Source of the DNA: Ga0077527 sp964433345
GTDB taxonomy: Bacteria; Pseudomonadota; Gammaproteobacteria; Burkholderiales; SG8-41
Length of the DNA stretch: 64,000 nt
Assembly (NCBI GenBank): GCA_964433345.1
Contig: CAYSQJ010000002.1
Location: forward strand, 248,001-312,000
Direction: 5' to 3'
The notes under the pieces are model-generated. The model searched no databases. It was not told where the DNA came from and saw only the letters and a program-made list of their open reading frames with translations. Below are positions 16,624 to 25,481 of the stretch, in pieces (positions within the stretch are counted from its first letter, which is position 1; each line of letters opens with the position of its first letter). The position numbers were made by a program, and so were the translations under genes.

Positions 16624-18048
16624 ATGCAGTCGCAATCGACCTACAACTACACCGTCGTGCGGCAGTTCGCGATCATGACGGTGGTCTGGGGCATCGTGGG
16701 CATGCTGGTGGGGCTGGTCATTGCCGCACAGCTGATCTGGCCCGAACTCAATCTTGCACCCTGGCTGTCCTACGGCCGGCTGCGGCCGCTGCACACCAAT
16801 GCGGTGATTTTCGCCTTCGGCGGCTCGGCGTTGTTCGCGACCTCCTACTACGTGGTGCAGCGCACCTGCCATGTGCGGCTGTTCGGCGACGGGCTGGCGG
16901 CCTTCACCTTCTGGGGCTGGCAGGTGGTGATCGTGCTGGCGGCGGTGACGCTGCCGCTGGGCTACACCAGTTCCAAGGAGTATGCGGAACTGGAATGGCC
17001 GATCGATGTGCTGATCACGCTGGTCTGGGTGTCCTATGCCGTGGTGTTCTTTGGCACCATCGCCAAACGCAAGACCCCGCACATCTATGTCGCCAACTGG
17101 TTTTTCGGCGCCTTCATCATCACCGTCGCGGTGCTGCACCTGGTCAACAGCGCGGCGATGCCGGTGACGCTGACCAAGTCCTACTCGGCTTATGCCGGGG
17201 TGCAGGATGCGATGGTGCAGTGGTGGTACGGCCACAATGCGGTCGGCTTTTTCCTGACTGCGGGCTTCCTCGGCATGATGTATTACTTCATCCCGAAGCA
17301 GGCCGGCCGCCCCGTCTACTCCTACCGCCTGTCGGTTGTGCACTTCTGGGCGCTGATCTTCACCTATATGTGGGCCGGCCCGCACCACCTGCATTACACC
17401 GCGCTGCCGGACTGGGCGCAGTCGATCGGCATGATTTTCTCGCTGGTGCTGCTGGCGCCGTCCTGGGGTGGCATGATCAACGGCATCATGACCCTGTCGG
17501 GTGCCTGGTACAAGCTGCGCACCGATCCCATCCTCAAGTTCCTGGTGGTGTCGCTGTCGTTCTACGGCATGTCGACCTTCGAGGGCCCGATGATGTCGAT
17601 CAAGACCGTCAACGCGCTGTCGCATTACACCGACTGGACCATCGGCCATGTCCACTCCGGCGCGCTGGGCTGGGTCGGCATGGTCACTTTCGGCAGTCTT
17701 TATTACCTGATCCCGCGGCTCTACGGGCGCACCGAGATGTACAGCATGAAACTGGTCACGCTGCATTTCTGGGTGGCGACCATCGGCATCGTGCTCTACA
17801 TCGCCGCGATGTGGATCGCCGGCGTGATGCAGGGTCTGATGTGGCGCGCGGTCAATCCCGACGGCACCCTGACCTATGCCTTCGTCGAGTCGGTGAAGGC
17901 GACCTATCCCTATTACGCGGTGCGACTGCTCGGCGGCCTGCTCTATTTTTCCGGTGCGCTGATCATGGGCTGGAACGTCTATCGCACCGTGGCCGGGCAG
18001 AAAGCGGTGGATGCGCCCATTCCGGCGCCGGCCGCGGCCCACGCCTGA
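16624..18048 (+). CDS. ccoN: cbb3-type cytochrome c oxidase subunit I CcoN
   Basis: Catalytic haem b/b3-CuB subunit of the high-affinity terminal oxidase. 474 residues, about twelve membrane helices. Ligand-bearing motifs are visible: RPLHTNAVIFAFGG (low-spin haem), GHNAVGFFLTAGFLG and AGPHHLHYTALPDW (CuB region), and TIGHVHSGALGW (haem ligands). Start ATG 16624 follows GGGGAG; a TTG six codons upstream is a weaker alternative. First gene of ccoNOQP-ccoG-fixH, with an FNR box upstream, as is common for this operon. Confidence 0.97.
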   Translation: MQSQSTYNYTVVRQFAIMTVVWGIVGMLVGLVIAAQLIWPELNLAPWLSYGRLRPLHTNAVIFAFGGSALFATSYYVVQRTCHVRLFGDGLAAFTFWGWQVVIVLAAVTLPLGYTSSKEYAELEWPIDVLITLVWVSYAVVFFGTIAKRKTPHIYVANWFFGAFIITVAVLHLVNSAAMPVTLTKSYSAYAGVQDAMVQWWYGHNAVGFFLTAGFLGMMYYFIPKQAGRPVYSYRLSVVHFWALIFTYMWAGPHHLHYTALPDWAQSIGMIFSLVLLAPSWGGMINGIMTLSGAWYKLRTDPILKFLVVSLSFYGMSTFEGPMMSIKTVNALSHYTDWTIGHVHSGALGWVGMVTFGSLYYLIPRLYGRTEMYSMKLVTLHFWVATIGIVLYIAAMWIAGVMQGLMWRAVNPDGTLTYAFVESVKATYPYYAVRLLGGLLYFSGALIMGWNVYRTVAGQKAVDAPIPAPAAAHA

Positions 18049-18050
18049 TC

Positions 18051-18075
18051 ACATAAGTATTTGATTATAAACGGA
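18051..18075 (+). repeat. AT-rich intergenic element, copy D
   Basis: The stretch ATAAGTATTTGATTATAAAC sits in the 47-base gap between ccoN and ccoO. It shares the core AAGTATTTG and the following T/A-rich tract with four other intergenic elements in the window (27684, 35711, 48219, 62872). Confidence 0.45.
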
Positions 18076-18095
18076 TTTTTGAATCAGGAGAAGAC

Positions 18096-18713
18096 ATGGA
18101 CAATTCGGGCCATGCGATTATCGAAAAAAACCTGGGATTGCTGATCGTGCTGATCATCGTCGCCATCAGCTTTGGCGGCCTGGTCGAGATCGTGCCGCTG
18201 TTCTTCCAGAAGTCGACCACCCAGCCGGTGAGCGGGCTGCAGCCCTATACCGCGCTGCAGCTGTCAGGACGCGATGTCTACATCCGTGAAGGCTGCAACA
18301 ACTGTCACTCGCAGATGATCCGGCCCTTCCGCGCCGAGACCGAGCGTTACGGCCATTACTCGGTGGCGGGTGAATTCGTCTACGACTTCCCCTTTCTCTG
18401 GGGCAGCAAGCGCACCGGACCTGATCTCGCGCGCGTCGGCGGCCGCTATTCGGACGACTGGCACCGCGTGCACCTGATCAACCCGCGCGACCTGGTGCCC
18501 GAGTCGAACATGCCGGCCTACAAGTTTCTTGCCGATACCCCGATCGATCCGGCGTCGGTCGCGCCGAAAATGCGCGCGCTGCGCCGGCTCGGCGTGCCGT
18601 ACAGCGATGAGGATATCGCCAAGGCCGCGGATAACGTCAAGGGCAAAACCGAAATGGACGCGCTGATCGCCTATCTGCAGGGCCTGGGCACCGTGCTGCG
18701 CAACGTGAGGTGA
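18096..18713 (+). CDS. ccoO: cbb3 oxidase monohaem cytochrome c subunit CcoO
   Basis: Membrane-anchored cytochrome c of 205 residues with one N-terminal hydrophobic helix and a single haem motif GCNNCHSQMIRPF in the periplasmic domain; a methionine ligand is available in ESNMPAYKFL. It passes electrons from CcoP to CcoN. RBS CAGGAG precedes the ATG. Three bases separate it from ccoQ. Confidence 0.96.
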   Translation: MDNSGHAIIEKNLGLLIVLIIVAISFGGLVEIVPLFFQKSTTQPVSGLQPYTALQLSGRDVYIREGCNNCHSQMIRPFRAETERYGHYSVAGEFVYDFPFLWGSKRTGPDLARVGGRYSDDWHRVHLINPRDLVPESNMPAYKFLADTPIDPASVAPKMRALRRLGVPYSDEDIAKAADNVKGKTEMDALIAYLQGLGTVLRNVR

Positions 18714-18716
18714 TCC

Positions 18717-18896
18717 ATGGATATCAATCTGGTGCGTTCACTGATTACTGCCCTGCTGTTCATCGTGTTCATCGGCATCGTGCTGTGGGCATGGAGCAAG
18801 GGCAAGCGCGAAGATTTCGAGGCGGCGGCACGGCTGCCGCTGGAAGACGACCTGGCTGAAGAACGGATGGCCCGCAACGGGAGAGGGCAGCAATGA
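18717..18896 (+). CDS. ccoQ: cbb3 oxidase small subunit CcoQ
   Basis: A 59-residue single-pass membrane protein: hydrophobic segment SLITALLFIVFIGIVLWAWS, then a charged cytoplasmic tail. It lies exactly where ccoQ is expected, between ccoO and ccoP, and its stop overlaps the ccoP start (ATGA). Known role of the family is stabilising the oxidase complex. Confidence 0.9.
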   Translation: MDINLVRSLITALLFIVFIGIVLWAWSKGKREDFEAAARLPLEDDLAEERMARNGRGQQ

Positions 18897-19804
18897 GCGA
18901 TTTCGTACATGACGGCTGGAGCCTGTATATCGCCATCATCACGGTGGTGAGCCTGCTGGCCTGCGCGGTGCTTTTGAAGATGCTGTCGACGCAGAAGCTG
19001 GCCAAGGGCGAGAAGCCCGGCACCACCGGCCATGCCTGGGACGACCTCGAGGAATTCAACAACCCGCTGCCGCGCTGGTGGATGTGGCTGTTCTACATTA
19101 CCATCGTGTTCGCCTTCGTCTACCTGATCCTCTATCCGGGGCTGGGTTCCTGGGGCGGCTACCTCGGCTGGTCCTCCACCGGCCAGTACCAGGACGAGCA
19201 GAAACGCGCGACCGCAACCTTCGGACCGATCATCGACCGCTTCCTGAAGCAGGATGTCATCGCAGTGGCCGCAGATACGGAGGCCCGCGAAATCGGCCAG
19301 CGGCTGTTCCTCAACTACTGTGCGCAGTGCCATGGTTCCGATGCCGGCGGCTCGCGCGGCTATCCCAACCTGCGCGACGGCGACTGGCTCTACGGCGGCA
19401 CCCCGGAGGCGATCCGCACCACCATCATCAACGGCCGCAACGGCGTGATGCCGCCGATGGGCGCGGCCCTCGGCAGCAGCGAGGATGTGCGCGACGTCGT
19501 GCATCATGTGCTGTCGCTGGCGGGGCGCACCCACGACGGTCTGCGCGCCCAGCGCGGCAAGGCCAAGTACGCGACCGCCTGCGTGGCCTGCCACGGTACC
19601 GACGGCAAGGGCAACCAGCAGCTTGGCGCGCCGAACCTGACCGATGACATCTGGCTGCATGGCGGTACCGAGGCGGCGATCACCGAGAGCATCGTCAAGG
19701 GCCGTGCCAACCAGATGCCCGCGCACAAGGACTTCCTCGATGAAGGCAAGATCCACCTGCTGACCGCCTACGTCCTCGGCATCTCGGGACAGGGCAGGAA
19801 GTAG
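18893..19804 (+). CDS. ccoP: cbb3 oxidase dihaem cytochrome c subunit CcoP
   Basis: 303 residues with two membrane segments near the N-terminus and a periplasmic domain holding two haem c sites, CAQCH and CVACH. The family motif around HAWDDLEEFNNPLPRWW is present. It receives electrons from soluble cytochromes. The gene overlaps ccoQ by four bases and abuts ccoG directly. Confidence 0.97.
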   Translation: MSDFVHDGWSLYIAIITVVSLLACAVLLKMLSTQKLAKGEKPGTTGHAWDDLEEFNNPLPRWWMWLFYITIVFAFVYLILYPGLGSWGGYLGWSSTGQYQDEQKRATATFGPIIDRFLKQDVIAVAADTEAREIGQRLFLNYCAQCHGSDAGGSRGYPNLRDGDWLYGGTPEAIRTTIINGRNGVMPPMGAALGSSEDVRDVVHHVLSLAGRTHDGLRAQRGKAKYATACVACHGTDGKGNQQLGAPNLTDDIWLHGGTEAAITESIVKGRANQMPAHKDFLDEGKIHLLTAYVLGISGQGRK

Positions 19805-21223
19805 ATGTCTTCGGAGGCGCGCGTCACGCCCGCGGCGGACGCCGGGGAAGTCGAAGCTTCGCTCTACGAGGTCCGCAAGCAGATCTACCCGCGCGCGGTC
19901 ACCGGCTGGTTCGCCTGGTGGCGCGTGGCGCTGGTGGTGCTGACCCAGCTGGTGTTCTACGGCACGCCCTGGCTGACCTGGAACGACCGCCAGGCCGTGC
20001 TGTTCGACCTGGTTTCGCGCAAGTTCTACATCTTTGGCATGGTGCTGTGGCCCCAGGATTTCATATTCCTGACGGTGCTGCTGATCATTTCCGCCTATGC
20101 GCTGTTCCTGTTCACAGCGATTGCCGGCCGCCTGTGGTGCGGCTATGCCTGCCCGCAGACGGTCTACACCGAGATCTTCATGTGGATCGAGCGCCGCATC
20201 GAGGGCGACCGCTTGCAGCGCATGCGGCTCGACCAGGGGCCGGCGAGCCTGCGCAAGTTCGGACTCAAGGCGCTGAAGCACGGCACCTGGATCGCGCTCG
20301 CGCTGTGGACCGGTTTCACCTTCGTCGGATATTTCACGCCGATCACCACGCTCGCCGCTTCTTTCGCCGCGTGGACGCTGGGACCCTGGGAAACGTTCTG
20401 GATATTCTTCTACGCCTTCGCCACCTACGGCAACGCCGGCTGGATGCGCGAGCAGGTGTGCAAGTACATGTGTCCCTACGCGCGTTTCCAGAGCGTGATG
20501 TTCGATCCGGACACGCTGATCATCACCTACGACGCCAAGCGGGGCGATCCGCGCGGTGCCCGCGGCCGCAAGGCCGACCCGAAGGCGATGGGCCTCGGCG
20601 ATTGCGTCGACTGCAACATCTGCGTGCAGGTCTGCCCCACCGGCATCGACATCCGCAAGGGGCTGCAGTACGAATGCATAGGCTGCGCAGCCTGCATCGA
20701 CGGCTGCAACCAGGTGATGGACAAGATGGGCTATCCGCGCGGCCTGATACGCTATTCGACCGAAAATGCGATGGCCGGCCAGTATGCCGATTCCGACATC
20801 CGGCGCCATGTGTTCCGGCCGCGGGTGCTGGTGTACTCCGCGCTGCTCGGCATACTGGTCGCAGCCTTCATGGGCGGCCTGCTGCTGCGCAGCCCGCTGA
20901 AGGTCGACGTGCTGCGCGACCGCGGCGCCCTGATGCGCGATGCACCGGGCGGACAGATCGAGAACGTTTACCGCCTGCAGTTCATCAATACCGACGAAGT
21001 CGCGCGCCGCTACACGATTGGCGTCGAGGGCCTGCCCGGACTGCGGGTGATGACCCCGCAGCCGATCGAGGTGCCGCCGGCGACGACCCAGGCCTTCCCG
21101 GTGTCGGTGCGCGTCGACCCCGCCGGGCTTGCGCAGGGCTCGCACCCGATCGTCTTCCTGGTCAACGATGTCGACCGGCCCGAGGTCAGTGCGCGTGAAA
21201 AATCCCGTTTCTATGTCCGTTGA
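19805..21223 (+). CDS. ccoG: Cytochrome c oxidase accessory protein CcoG (RdxA/FixG)
   Basis: Polyferredoxin-like membrane protein of 472 residues, known in related bacteria to help deliver Cu(I) to cbb3 oxidase. It has membrane segments with CGYACPQTVYTE and CKYMCPYARF, two ferredoxin-like clusters (CVDCNICVQVCP and CIGCAACIDGCN), and a C-terminal periplasmic Ig-like domain. It starts on the base after the ccoP stop. Confidence 0.95.
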   Translation: MSSEARVTPAADAGEVEASLYEVRKQIYPRAVTGWFAWWRVALVVLTQLVFYGTPWLTWNDRQAVLFDLVSRKFYIFGMVLWPQDFIFLTVLLIISAYALFLFTAIAGRLWCGYACPQTVYTEIFMWIERRIEGDRLQRMRLDQGPASLRKFGLKALKHGTWIALALWTGFTFVGYFTPITTLAASFAAWTLGPWETFWIFFYAFATYGNAGWMREQVCKYMCPYARFQSVMFDPDTLIITYDAKRGDPRGARGRKADPKAMGLGDCVDCNICVQVCPTGIDIRKGLQYECIGCAACIDGCNQVMDKMGYPRGLIRYSTENAMAGQYADSDIRRHVFRPRVLVYSALLGILVAAFMGGLLLRSPLKVDVLRDRGALMRDAPGGQIENVYRLQFINTDEVARRYTIGVEGLPGLRVMTPQPIEVPPATTQAFPVSVRVDPAGLAQGSHPIVFLVNDVDRPEVSAREKSRFYVR

Positions 21224-21233
21224 GGAGAGCGCC

Positions 21234-21752
21234 ATGCACAATGCGACGCAGCCCGCGCTGCCCTGGTACCGCGAACCCTGGCCCTGGTTGCTGATGGCGG
21301 GACCGGTGGCGGTGATTTTCGCCGGCATCGCAACCATCTGGATCGCCGTGGTCAGCAGCGATGGCCTGGTGGTCGATGACTATTACAAGCAGGGGCTGGC
21401 GATCAACCAGACACTGGAGCGCGGCGCGCTGGCCGCCCGCCTCGGTTATCGCGCCGAACTGCGGCTTGCGCCCGATGCGCGCAGCGTGTCGCTGCACCTG
21501 GATGCGGCGGCGGGCACGGCCCTGCCGCCGCAGCTGCAGTTGCGCGTGGTGCACCCGACCCGCGCCGGCCGTGACGGGCTGGTGCTGCTGCGCCAGCTGA
21601 GCCCCGGCCAATACCAGGGGGCGGTGCCCGAGCTTGGCGCCGGACGCTGGATACTGTTGCTCGAAGACATGCAGTCGAGCTGGCGCATCAGCGGCCGGCT
21701 GACTGTGCCGGCGCAGTCAGCCGTCACGCTGTTGCCGGACAACGCGGGATAG
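21234..21752 (+). CDS. FixH/CcoH family protein
   Basis: A 172-residue membrane protein with one N-terminal hydrophobic segment and a periplasmic beta-rich domain; the motif VVDDYYKQGLAINQ is diagnostic of FixH. It assists cbb3 assembly. Start ATG 21234 follows GAGGAGAG; the upstream open frame lies inside ccoG. Ten bases separate it from ccoG. Confidence 0.92.
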   Translation: MHNATQPALPWYREPWPWLLMAGPVAVIFAGIATIWIAVVSSDGLVVDDYYKQGLAINQTLERGALAARLGYRAELRLAPDARSVSLHLDAAAGTALPPQLQLRVVHPTRAGRDGLVLLRQLSPGQYQGAVPELGAGRWILLLEDMQSSWRISGRLTVPAQSAVTLLPDNAG

Positions 21753-21761
21753 GAGGGGAGC

Positions 21762-21905
21762 ATGGCCTGGAAACTCTTGTTTGGATCGGACTTCGGCCTG
21801 ATGAGCCTGCTGACCATCGTGGTCATCATCGGCATCGGCATCTGGCTGTACCTGTTTTTCCGCAGGAAGATCGCGGAAGACGAAAACCGGGAGCATCCGG
21901 GCTGA
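21762..21905 (+). CDS. Small membrane protein, DUF3149-like
   Basis: A 47-residue single-pass protein: a short polar start, a long hydrophobic segment around LLTIVVIIGIGIWLYLFF and a charged tail RRKIAEDENREHPG. The length and layout match the DUF3149 family that often follows fixH. A strong RBS (AGGAGGGG) precedes the ATG. Function unknown, likely linked to the cbb3 locus by position. Confidence 0.82.
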   Translation: MAWKLLFGSDFGLMSLLTIVVIIGIGIWLYLFFRRKIAEDENREHPG

Positions 21906-21923
21906 GCCCGGAGCAGCAGTGAC

Positions 21924-22163
21924 ATGGGCAAGCGACTGATGTGGATACTGTGGCCGTCGTTCATCGTCGGCGGCATCGCGGAAGCCGTGTTTTTCACGCT
22001 GATCGATCCGCAGGAGCTGTACCTGCTCGGCGAGCCGGTGCACTGGTCTCCGACCGCGGTGTACTCGGTCGGATTCTTCATGTTCTGGCTGATCGCCGCG
22101 GCATCCAGCGCCTTCACCTGTTTCCTGCAGCGCACGACCTCCGAAGGCGAAGACGGGCAATGA
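21924..22163 (+). CDS. Small two-helix membrane protein
   Basis: A 79-residue protein with two hydrophobic segments (LWPSFIVGGIAEAVFFTLI and AVYSVGFFMFWLIAAASSAF) joined by a short loop. Similar proteins are found at the end of cco operons; no function is known. It follows the DUF3149-like gene by 18 bases and is the last gene before the methyltransferase. Confidence 0.75.
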   Translation: MGKRLMWILWPSFIVGGIAEAVFFTLIDPQELYLLGEPVHWSPTAVYSVGFFMFWLIAAASSAFTCFLQRTTSEGEDGQ

Positions 22164-22269
22164 GCGGGCGGAGGGTTCACAGCGGGGCGCGATGGGGATA
22201 ATCTGCGGCTAGTGCAAGCGGTTTTGCCGCAGCCGGCGCGCTGCGGCAGCTCGATTTCGGGAGGTGGTG

Positions 22270-23490
22270 ATGCTCCTGCAACGTCGATTCGACAACCTGG
22301 TGGACCGTCTCGCCGCGCAGGCGAAGCTGCCCCTGCGCCTGCAGCTGTGGAATGGCCGGCACGTCGACCTCTCGCCCAGTCCGACCGTGACCATATCGCT
22401 GCCCAGGCCCTCGGCGCTGCGTTACCTGGTCAACCCCGATCTCGAGAAGCTCGGCGAAGCCTTCGTCGAGGGTGACATCCAGGTGGAAGGTCCCATACAC
22501 GAGGTATTCAAGGTCGGCGAGGGCCTTGCGCGGGAGGCCGCCGGCGCCGGTATGCCGCGCCGCGCACGCGGGCGCCGTCACACCCGCGAGCGCGATCGCC
22601 GCGCGATCGAATACCACTACGACGTCTCCAACGATTTCTACGCGCTGTTTCTCGACCGCGGCATGGTTTATTCATGCGCCTATTACCGCAGCGAAGCTGC
22701 GTCGCTGGACGAGGCGCAGGAGGCCAAGCTCGACCATATTCTGCACAAGCTGGCGCTGCGTCCGGGCGACCGCCTGCTCGACATCGGCTGCGGCTGGGGC
22801 GCACTGGTGATGCGTGCGGCGCAACGCCATGGCGTGCAGGCCACCGGGGTCACGCTGTCCTCGCGGCAACTGGAATACGCCCGGGAGCGCATCCGCGAGG
22901 CCGGCCTAGGCGACCGATGCAGGGTTGAGCTCTGTGACTACCGCGACCTGGACGGCGAGTACGACGGCATCACCAGCGTCGGCATGTTCGAGCATGTCGG
23001 ATTGCAGCACCTGCCGGAATATTTCGCCAAGATCCGATCCCTGCTCGCCGTGGACGGGCGGGTAATGAACCATGGCATCACCACCTCGGACACCGAGGCG
23101 CGGTGGATGCCGATGGGCGCCGGCGAATTCATCGACCGCTATGTGTTTCCGGAGGGGGAATTGCCGCATATTTCACAGGTGCTGCACGACATGTCGGTTG
23201 CCGGCCTCGAGGCGGTTGACGTCGAATCGCTGCGCCGGCATTACGCGCGTACCTGCCGCGAATGGGCGGACCGTCTGGAAGATGCCCGCGCCCGGGCCGA
23301 GGCCATTGCCGGCGGCCGGCGCACCCGCATCTGGCAGATTTACCTGGCCGGCTGTGCCTATGGTTTTGCGGAGGGCTGGATCAACCTGTACCAGGTGCTG
23401 GCCTGCCGCGCCGACAACACGCGCGGGCAGCGCATGCCGATGACCCGCGATTACATGTACGGAAGCGGCACCCTGGCGGTCTCCGCCTGA
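22270..23490 (+). CDS. Cyclopropane-fatty-acyl-phospholipid synthase family methyltransferase
   Basis: S-adenosylmethionine-dependent enzyme that methylenates or methylates unsaturated membrane lipid chains. 406 residues. An N-terminal lipid-binding region precedes HYDVSNDFYALFLD, the SAM-binding strand LLDIGCGWGALVMRAA, and the MFEHVG motif typical of Cfa. Start ATG 22270 lies at good distance from GGGAGG; two GTG codons directly before it are alternatives. Downstream position after the cco operon suggests membrane adaptation, but this is only inferred. Confidence 0.92.
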   Translation: MLLQRRFDNLVDRLAAQAKLPLRLQLWNGRHVDLSPSPTVTISLPRPSALRYLVNPDLEKLGEAFVEGDIQVEGPIHEVFKVGEGLAREAAGAGMPRRARGRRHTRERDRRAIEYHYDVSNDFYALFLDRGMVYSCAYYRSEAASLDEAQEAKLDHILHKLALRPGDRLLDIGCGWGALVMRAAQRHGVQATGVTLSSRQLEYARERIREAGLGDRCRVELCDYRDLDGEYDGITSVGMFEHVGLQHLPEYFAKIRSLLAVDGRVMNHGITTSDTEARWMPMGAGEFIDRYVFPEGELPHISQVLHDMSVAGLEAVDVESLRRHYARTCREWADRLEDARARAEAIAGGRRTRIWQIYLAGCAYGFAEGWINLYQVLACRADNTRGQRMPMTRDYMYGSGTLAVSA

Positions 23491-23518
23491 GCGGTGGTAC
23501 CCCGGAGTGCCGTCGTGA

Positions 23519-23959
23519 TCAGCGTCCCCGTCCGCTGCCCGGACCGGGTCCGGGGCAGTCCGGGGCACCGGGGCAATCCGGTCTCGGGCCACCGCGACCT
23601 GGACTAGGGCCTGTTCCGGGTCCTCCAGCGCGAGGCCCGCCGCCGGCACGGGGCCCGCGCTCGCTGCCGGGACCTCGTCCGGGGCCCCGCGCTTCTGGCA
23701 CGCTCACGCCGCGTTCCCGGGCCCGTGTTTCCATCAGCTTGCGGTGCTCGTCACGCAGGGCCTGGCGCTCCTCGGCGCTGTGCGCATTGCGCATCTTTTC
23801 GCGGTATTGGTCGCGTTCGGTGTCGTTCATCATCCGGTAGCCGTAAATCGGCTCGCTGCGCCGGGTCTGTTCGGGAGGCTGTGCGGCCGCCGGGATCGCC
23901 GATATCGCGAAGCAGGCTGCGCCCAGTGCGACCAGCCTGCTTAGGCGTTGAGTGGTCAT
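23519..23959 (-). CDS. Exported Spy-like protein with Gly/Pro/Arg-rich tail
   Basis: A 146-residue secreted protein: signal peptide ending in PAAAQ, then a short charged helix (DQYREKMRNAHSAEERQALR), then a tail of about 55 residues made largely of Gly, Pro and Arg. The helix resembles the LTxxQ-type region of Spy/CpxP proteins and is clearly paralogous to the protein at 53546-54007. Start ATG 23959 was chosen at the signal peptide. It diverges from the cytochrome gene, sharing an FNR-type box at 24036-24049. Function unknown; a periplasmic chaperone or metal-stress role is possible. Confidence 0.78.
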   Translation of the reverse strand: MTTQRLSRLVALGAACFAISAIPAAAQPPEQTRRSEPIYGYRMMNDTERDQYREKMRNAHSAEERQALRDEHRKLMETRARERGVSVPEARGPGRGPGSERGPRAGGGPRAGGPGTGPSPGRGGPRPDCPGAPDCPGPGPGSGRGR

Positions 23960-24035
23960 AGTGGTCTCCTTGGGTTTGAGGCGCACGGCATAGGCGCCCC
24001 GTTGCACCAATCTACGCCGCCGCCTTGCCTGTGGC

Positions 24036-24049
24036 TTGACCTGGATCAA
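24036..24049. promoter_or_regulatory. FNR/DNR-type operator between Spy-like and cytochrome c genes
   Basis: TTGACCTGGATCAA matches nine of ten consensus bases. It lies about 77 bases upstream of the minus-strand gene and about 110 bases upstream of the preferred plus-strand start at 24158. Confidence 0.7.
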
Positions 24050-24157
24050 GCTGCAGCGGACTGCGGCGCCTAGTATGGAATGGCAGTCGATAAAGGGACC
24101 GGCAGCCAGTTGTCGGCGGGGCAGCCCGATCAGTGCAGGCAGACGAAGGAATCCTTG

Positions 24158-24598
24158 ATGGCCAGTGCTTCGTGTCTCGGTTGGCAGCCTGAAGCGGATG
24201 CAGGCCGCATGGTCGTCCGGCCGGCGGAGCGTGTTCTGACGCATCCGCATACGATGTCGTCTCAGCAACGGCGGACGGTGGGCGGAGCGCGGTTTCCCGG
24301 TTCGTCGAGGGCGTTGATGCTGGCCGCAGTGATGGCGACGGCGGCGGCGCTGTCCGGCGGGGCCGCGGCGCAGAACTTGGTGGATGCCGAGCGCGGACGC
24401 GCGCTGTATGAAAACCACTGCCAGGTCTGTCACACGCCCAAGGTGCACAGCCGGGTGAACCGCCTGCCGATCAACCGGGCGGAATTACGCGAGATCGTCG
24501 ACAACTGGCAGCGCCAGGAGGCACTGGGCTGGTCGACCCAAGAGGTTGCCGATGTCGTCGAATACCTGAATCGCACGCGCTACGGCTACGCGCCGTAA
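24158..24598 (+). CDS. Exported monohaem cytochrome c
   Basis: Periplasmic c-type cytochrome of 146 residues from this start. A hydrophobic export segment (ALMLAAVMATAAALSGGAAA) precedes the haem motif CQVCH, and the C-terminus is helical. No clear methionine ligand follows, so the sixth ligand may be His or absent. Start ATG 24158 follows AAGGA at seven bases; ATG 24254, just ahead of the signal peptide, is equally possible. The FNR-type box upstream suggests low-oxygen expression. Confidence 0.82.
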   Translation: MASASCLGWQPEADAGRMVVRPAERVLTHPHTMSSQQRRTVGGARFPGSSRALMLAAVMATAAALSGGAAAQNLVDAERGRALYENHCQVCHTPKVHSRVNRLPINRAELREIVDNWQRQEALGWSTQEVADVVEYLNRTRYGYAP

Positions 24599-24610
24599 AA
24601 GGCGAGACGA

Positions 24611-25354
24611 TCAGCTGCGGCAACCGTGCTGTCCGACGAGTTCGCGCAGGCTGTCGATCTTGAGGATGCGCAGGTGCTTGTTCTGCACCGCGATCAGGCC
24701 CTGGGACTGAAATTGCGACAGCGTGCGGCTCACGGTTTCCAGCTTGAGGCCGAGGTAGCTGCCGATTTCCTCGCGCGTCATCCGCAGGTGGAACTCGGTC
24801 GAGGAATATCCGCGCGCAGCGAAGCGCTGCGAGAGGTTGAGCAGGAAAACCGCCAGGCGTTCCTCGGCGCGCATGCTGCCCAGCAGCAGCATCACCCCGT
24901 AATCGCGCGCGATCTCGCGGCTCATGATGCGGTGGAAATGCTGCTGCAGCGAGGGGATTTCCCGGGACAGCAGCTCCAGGGACTTCAGCGGGATCTCGCA
25001 GACCTCGCTGTCCTCGAGGACCACGGCATCGCAGAGGTGCTGGCCGGTGCCGATCGCATCCATGCCGATCAGGTCGCCCATCATGTGAAAGCCGGCAACC
25101 TGTTCGCGGCCGTCCTCGTGCAGCACGCTGCTTTTCATGAAACCGGTACGGATCGCGTACAGCGCGTGCAGGGGCGCTCCGGCACGGAACACGTAGTCGC
25201 CGCGCTTGAGCGAGCGCCGGATGTCGATCATCCGGTCCATCGACTTGAGTTCGCTGGGCGAAAGGCCGGCCGGCAGGCACAGCTCGTGCAGGCTGCAGGT
25301 CGAGCAGGCGGTTTTAAGCTTGTCGACTTCGACAACTCGCAGGGGGGTGGCCAT
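24611..25354 (-). CDS. fnr: Fnr/Anr oxygen-sensing transcription regulator
   Basis: Global anaerobic regulator of 247 residues. The N-terminal cysteines Cys17, Cys20 and Cys26 (ACSTCSLHELC) plus Cys108 (QHLCDA) form the [4Fe-4S] oxygen sensor. The C-terminal helix-turn-helix TREEIGSYLGLKLETVSRTL has the E-x-x-S-R reading pattern for TTGAT. Start at 25354 places the cysteines where they lie in known Fnr; the frame is open further upstream without support. Divergent from hemN, with a shared operator at 25415-25428. Confidence 0.95.
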   Translation of the reverse strand: MATPLRVVEVDKLKTACSTCSLHELCLPAGLSPSELKSMDRMIDIRRSLKRGDYVFRAGAPLHALYAIRTGFMKSSVLHEDGREQVAGFHMMGDLIGMDAIGTGQHLCDAVVLEDSEVCEIPLKSLELLSREIPSLQQHFHRIMSREIARDYGVMLLLGSMRAEERLAVFLLNLSQRFAARGYSSTEFHLRMTREEIGSYLGLKLETVSRTLSQFQSQGLIAVQNKHLRILKIDSLRELVGQHGCRS

Positions 25355-25414
25355 GCCGGGAGGAGGAGGGGTGGACTTATATTGTACTTGTCTAATATGG
25401 ATATTACCGCCATT

Positions 25415-25428
25415 TTGATTTACGTCAA
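25415..25428. promoter_or_regulatory. FNR-type operator between fnr and hemN
   Basis: TTGATTTACGTCAA has nine of ten consensus bases. It lies 60 bases from both the fnr and the hemN starts, so it can regulate both genes. Confidence 0.75.
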
Positions 25429-25481
25429 AACAGTAGTGCAGGACATTGCGCAGAATGACGTCCAATCGTGGCCTACTGTAG

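Noticed and set aside
18671..21337. Long open frame on the minus strand opposite ccoP and ccoG
   Set aside because: It lies antisense to well-recognised genes and has no motif; shadow frame.
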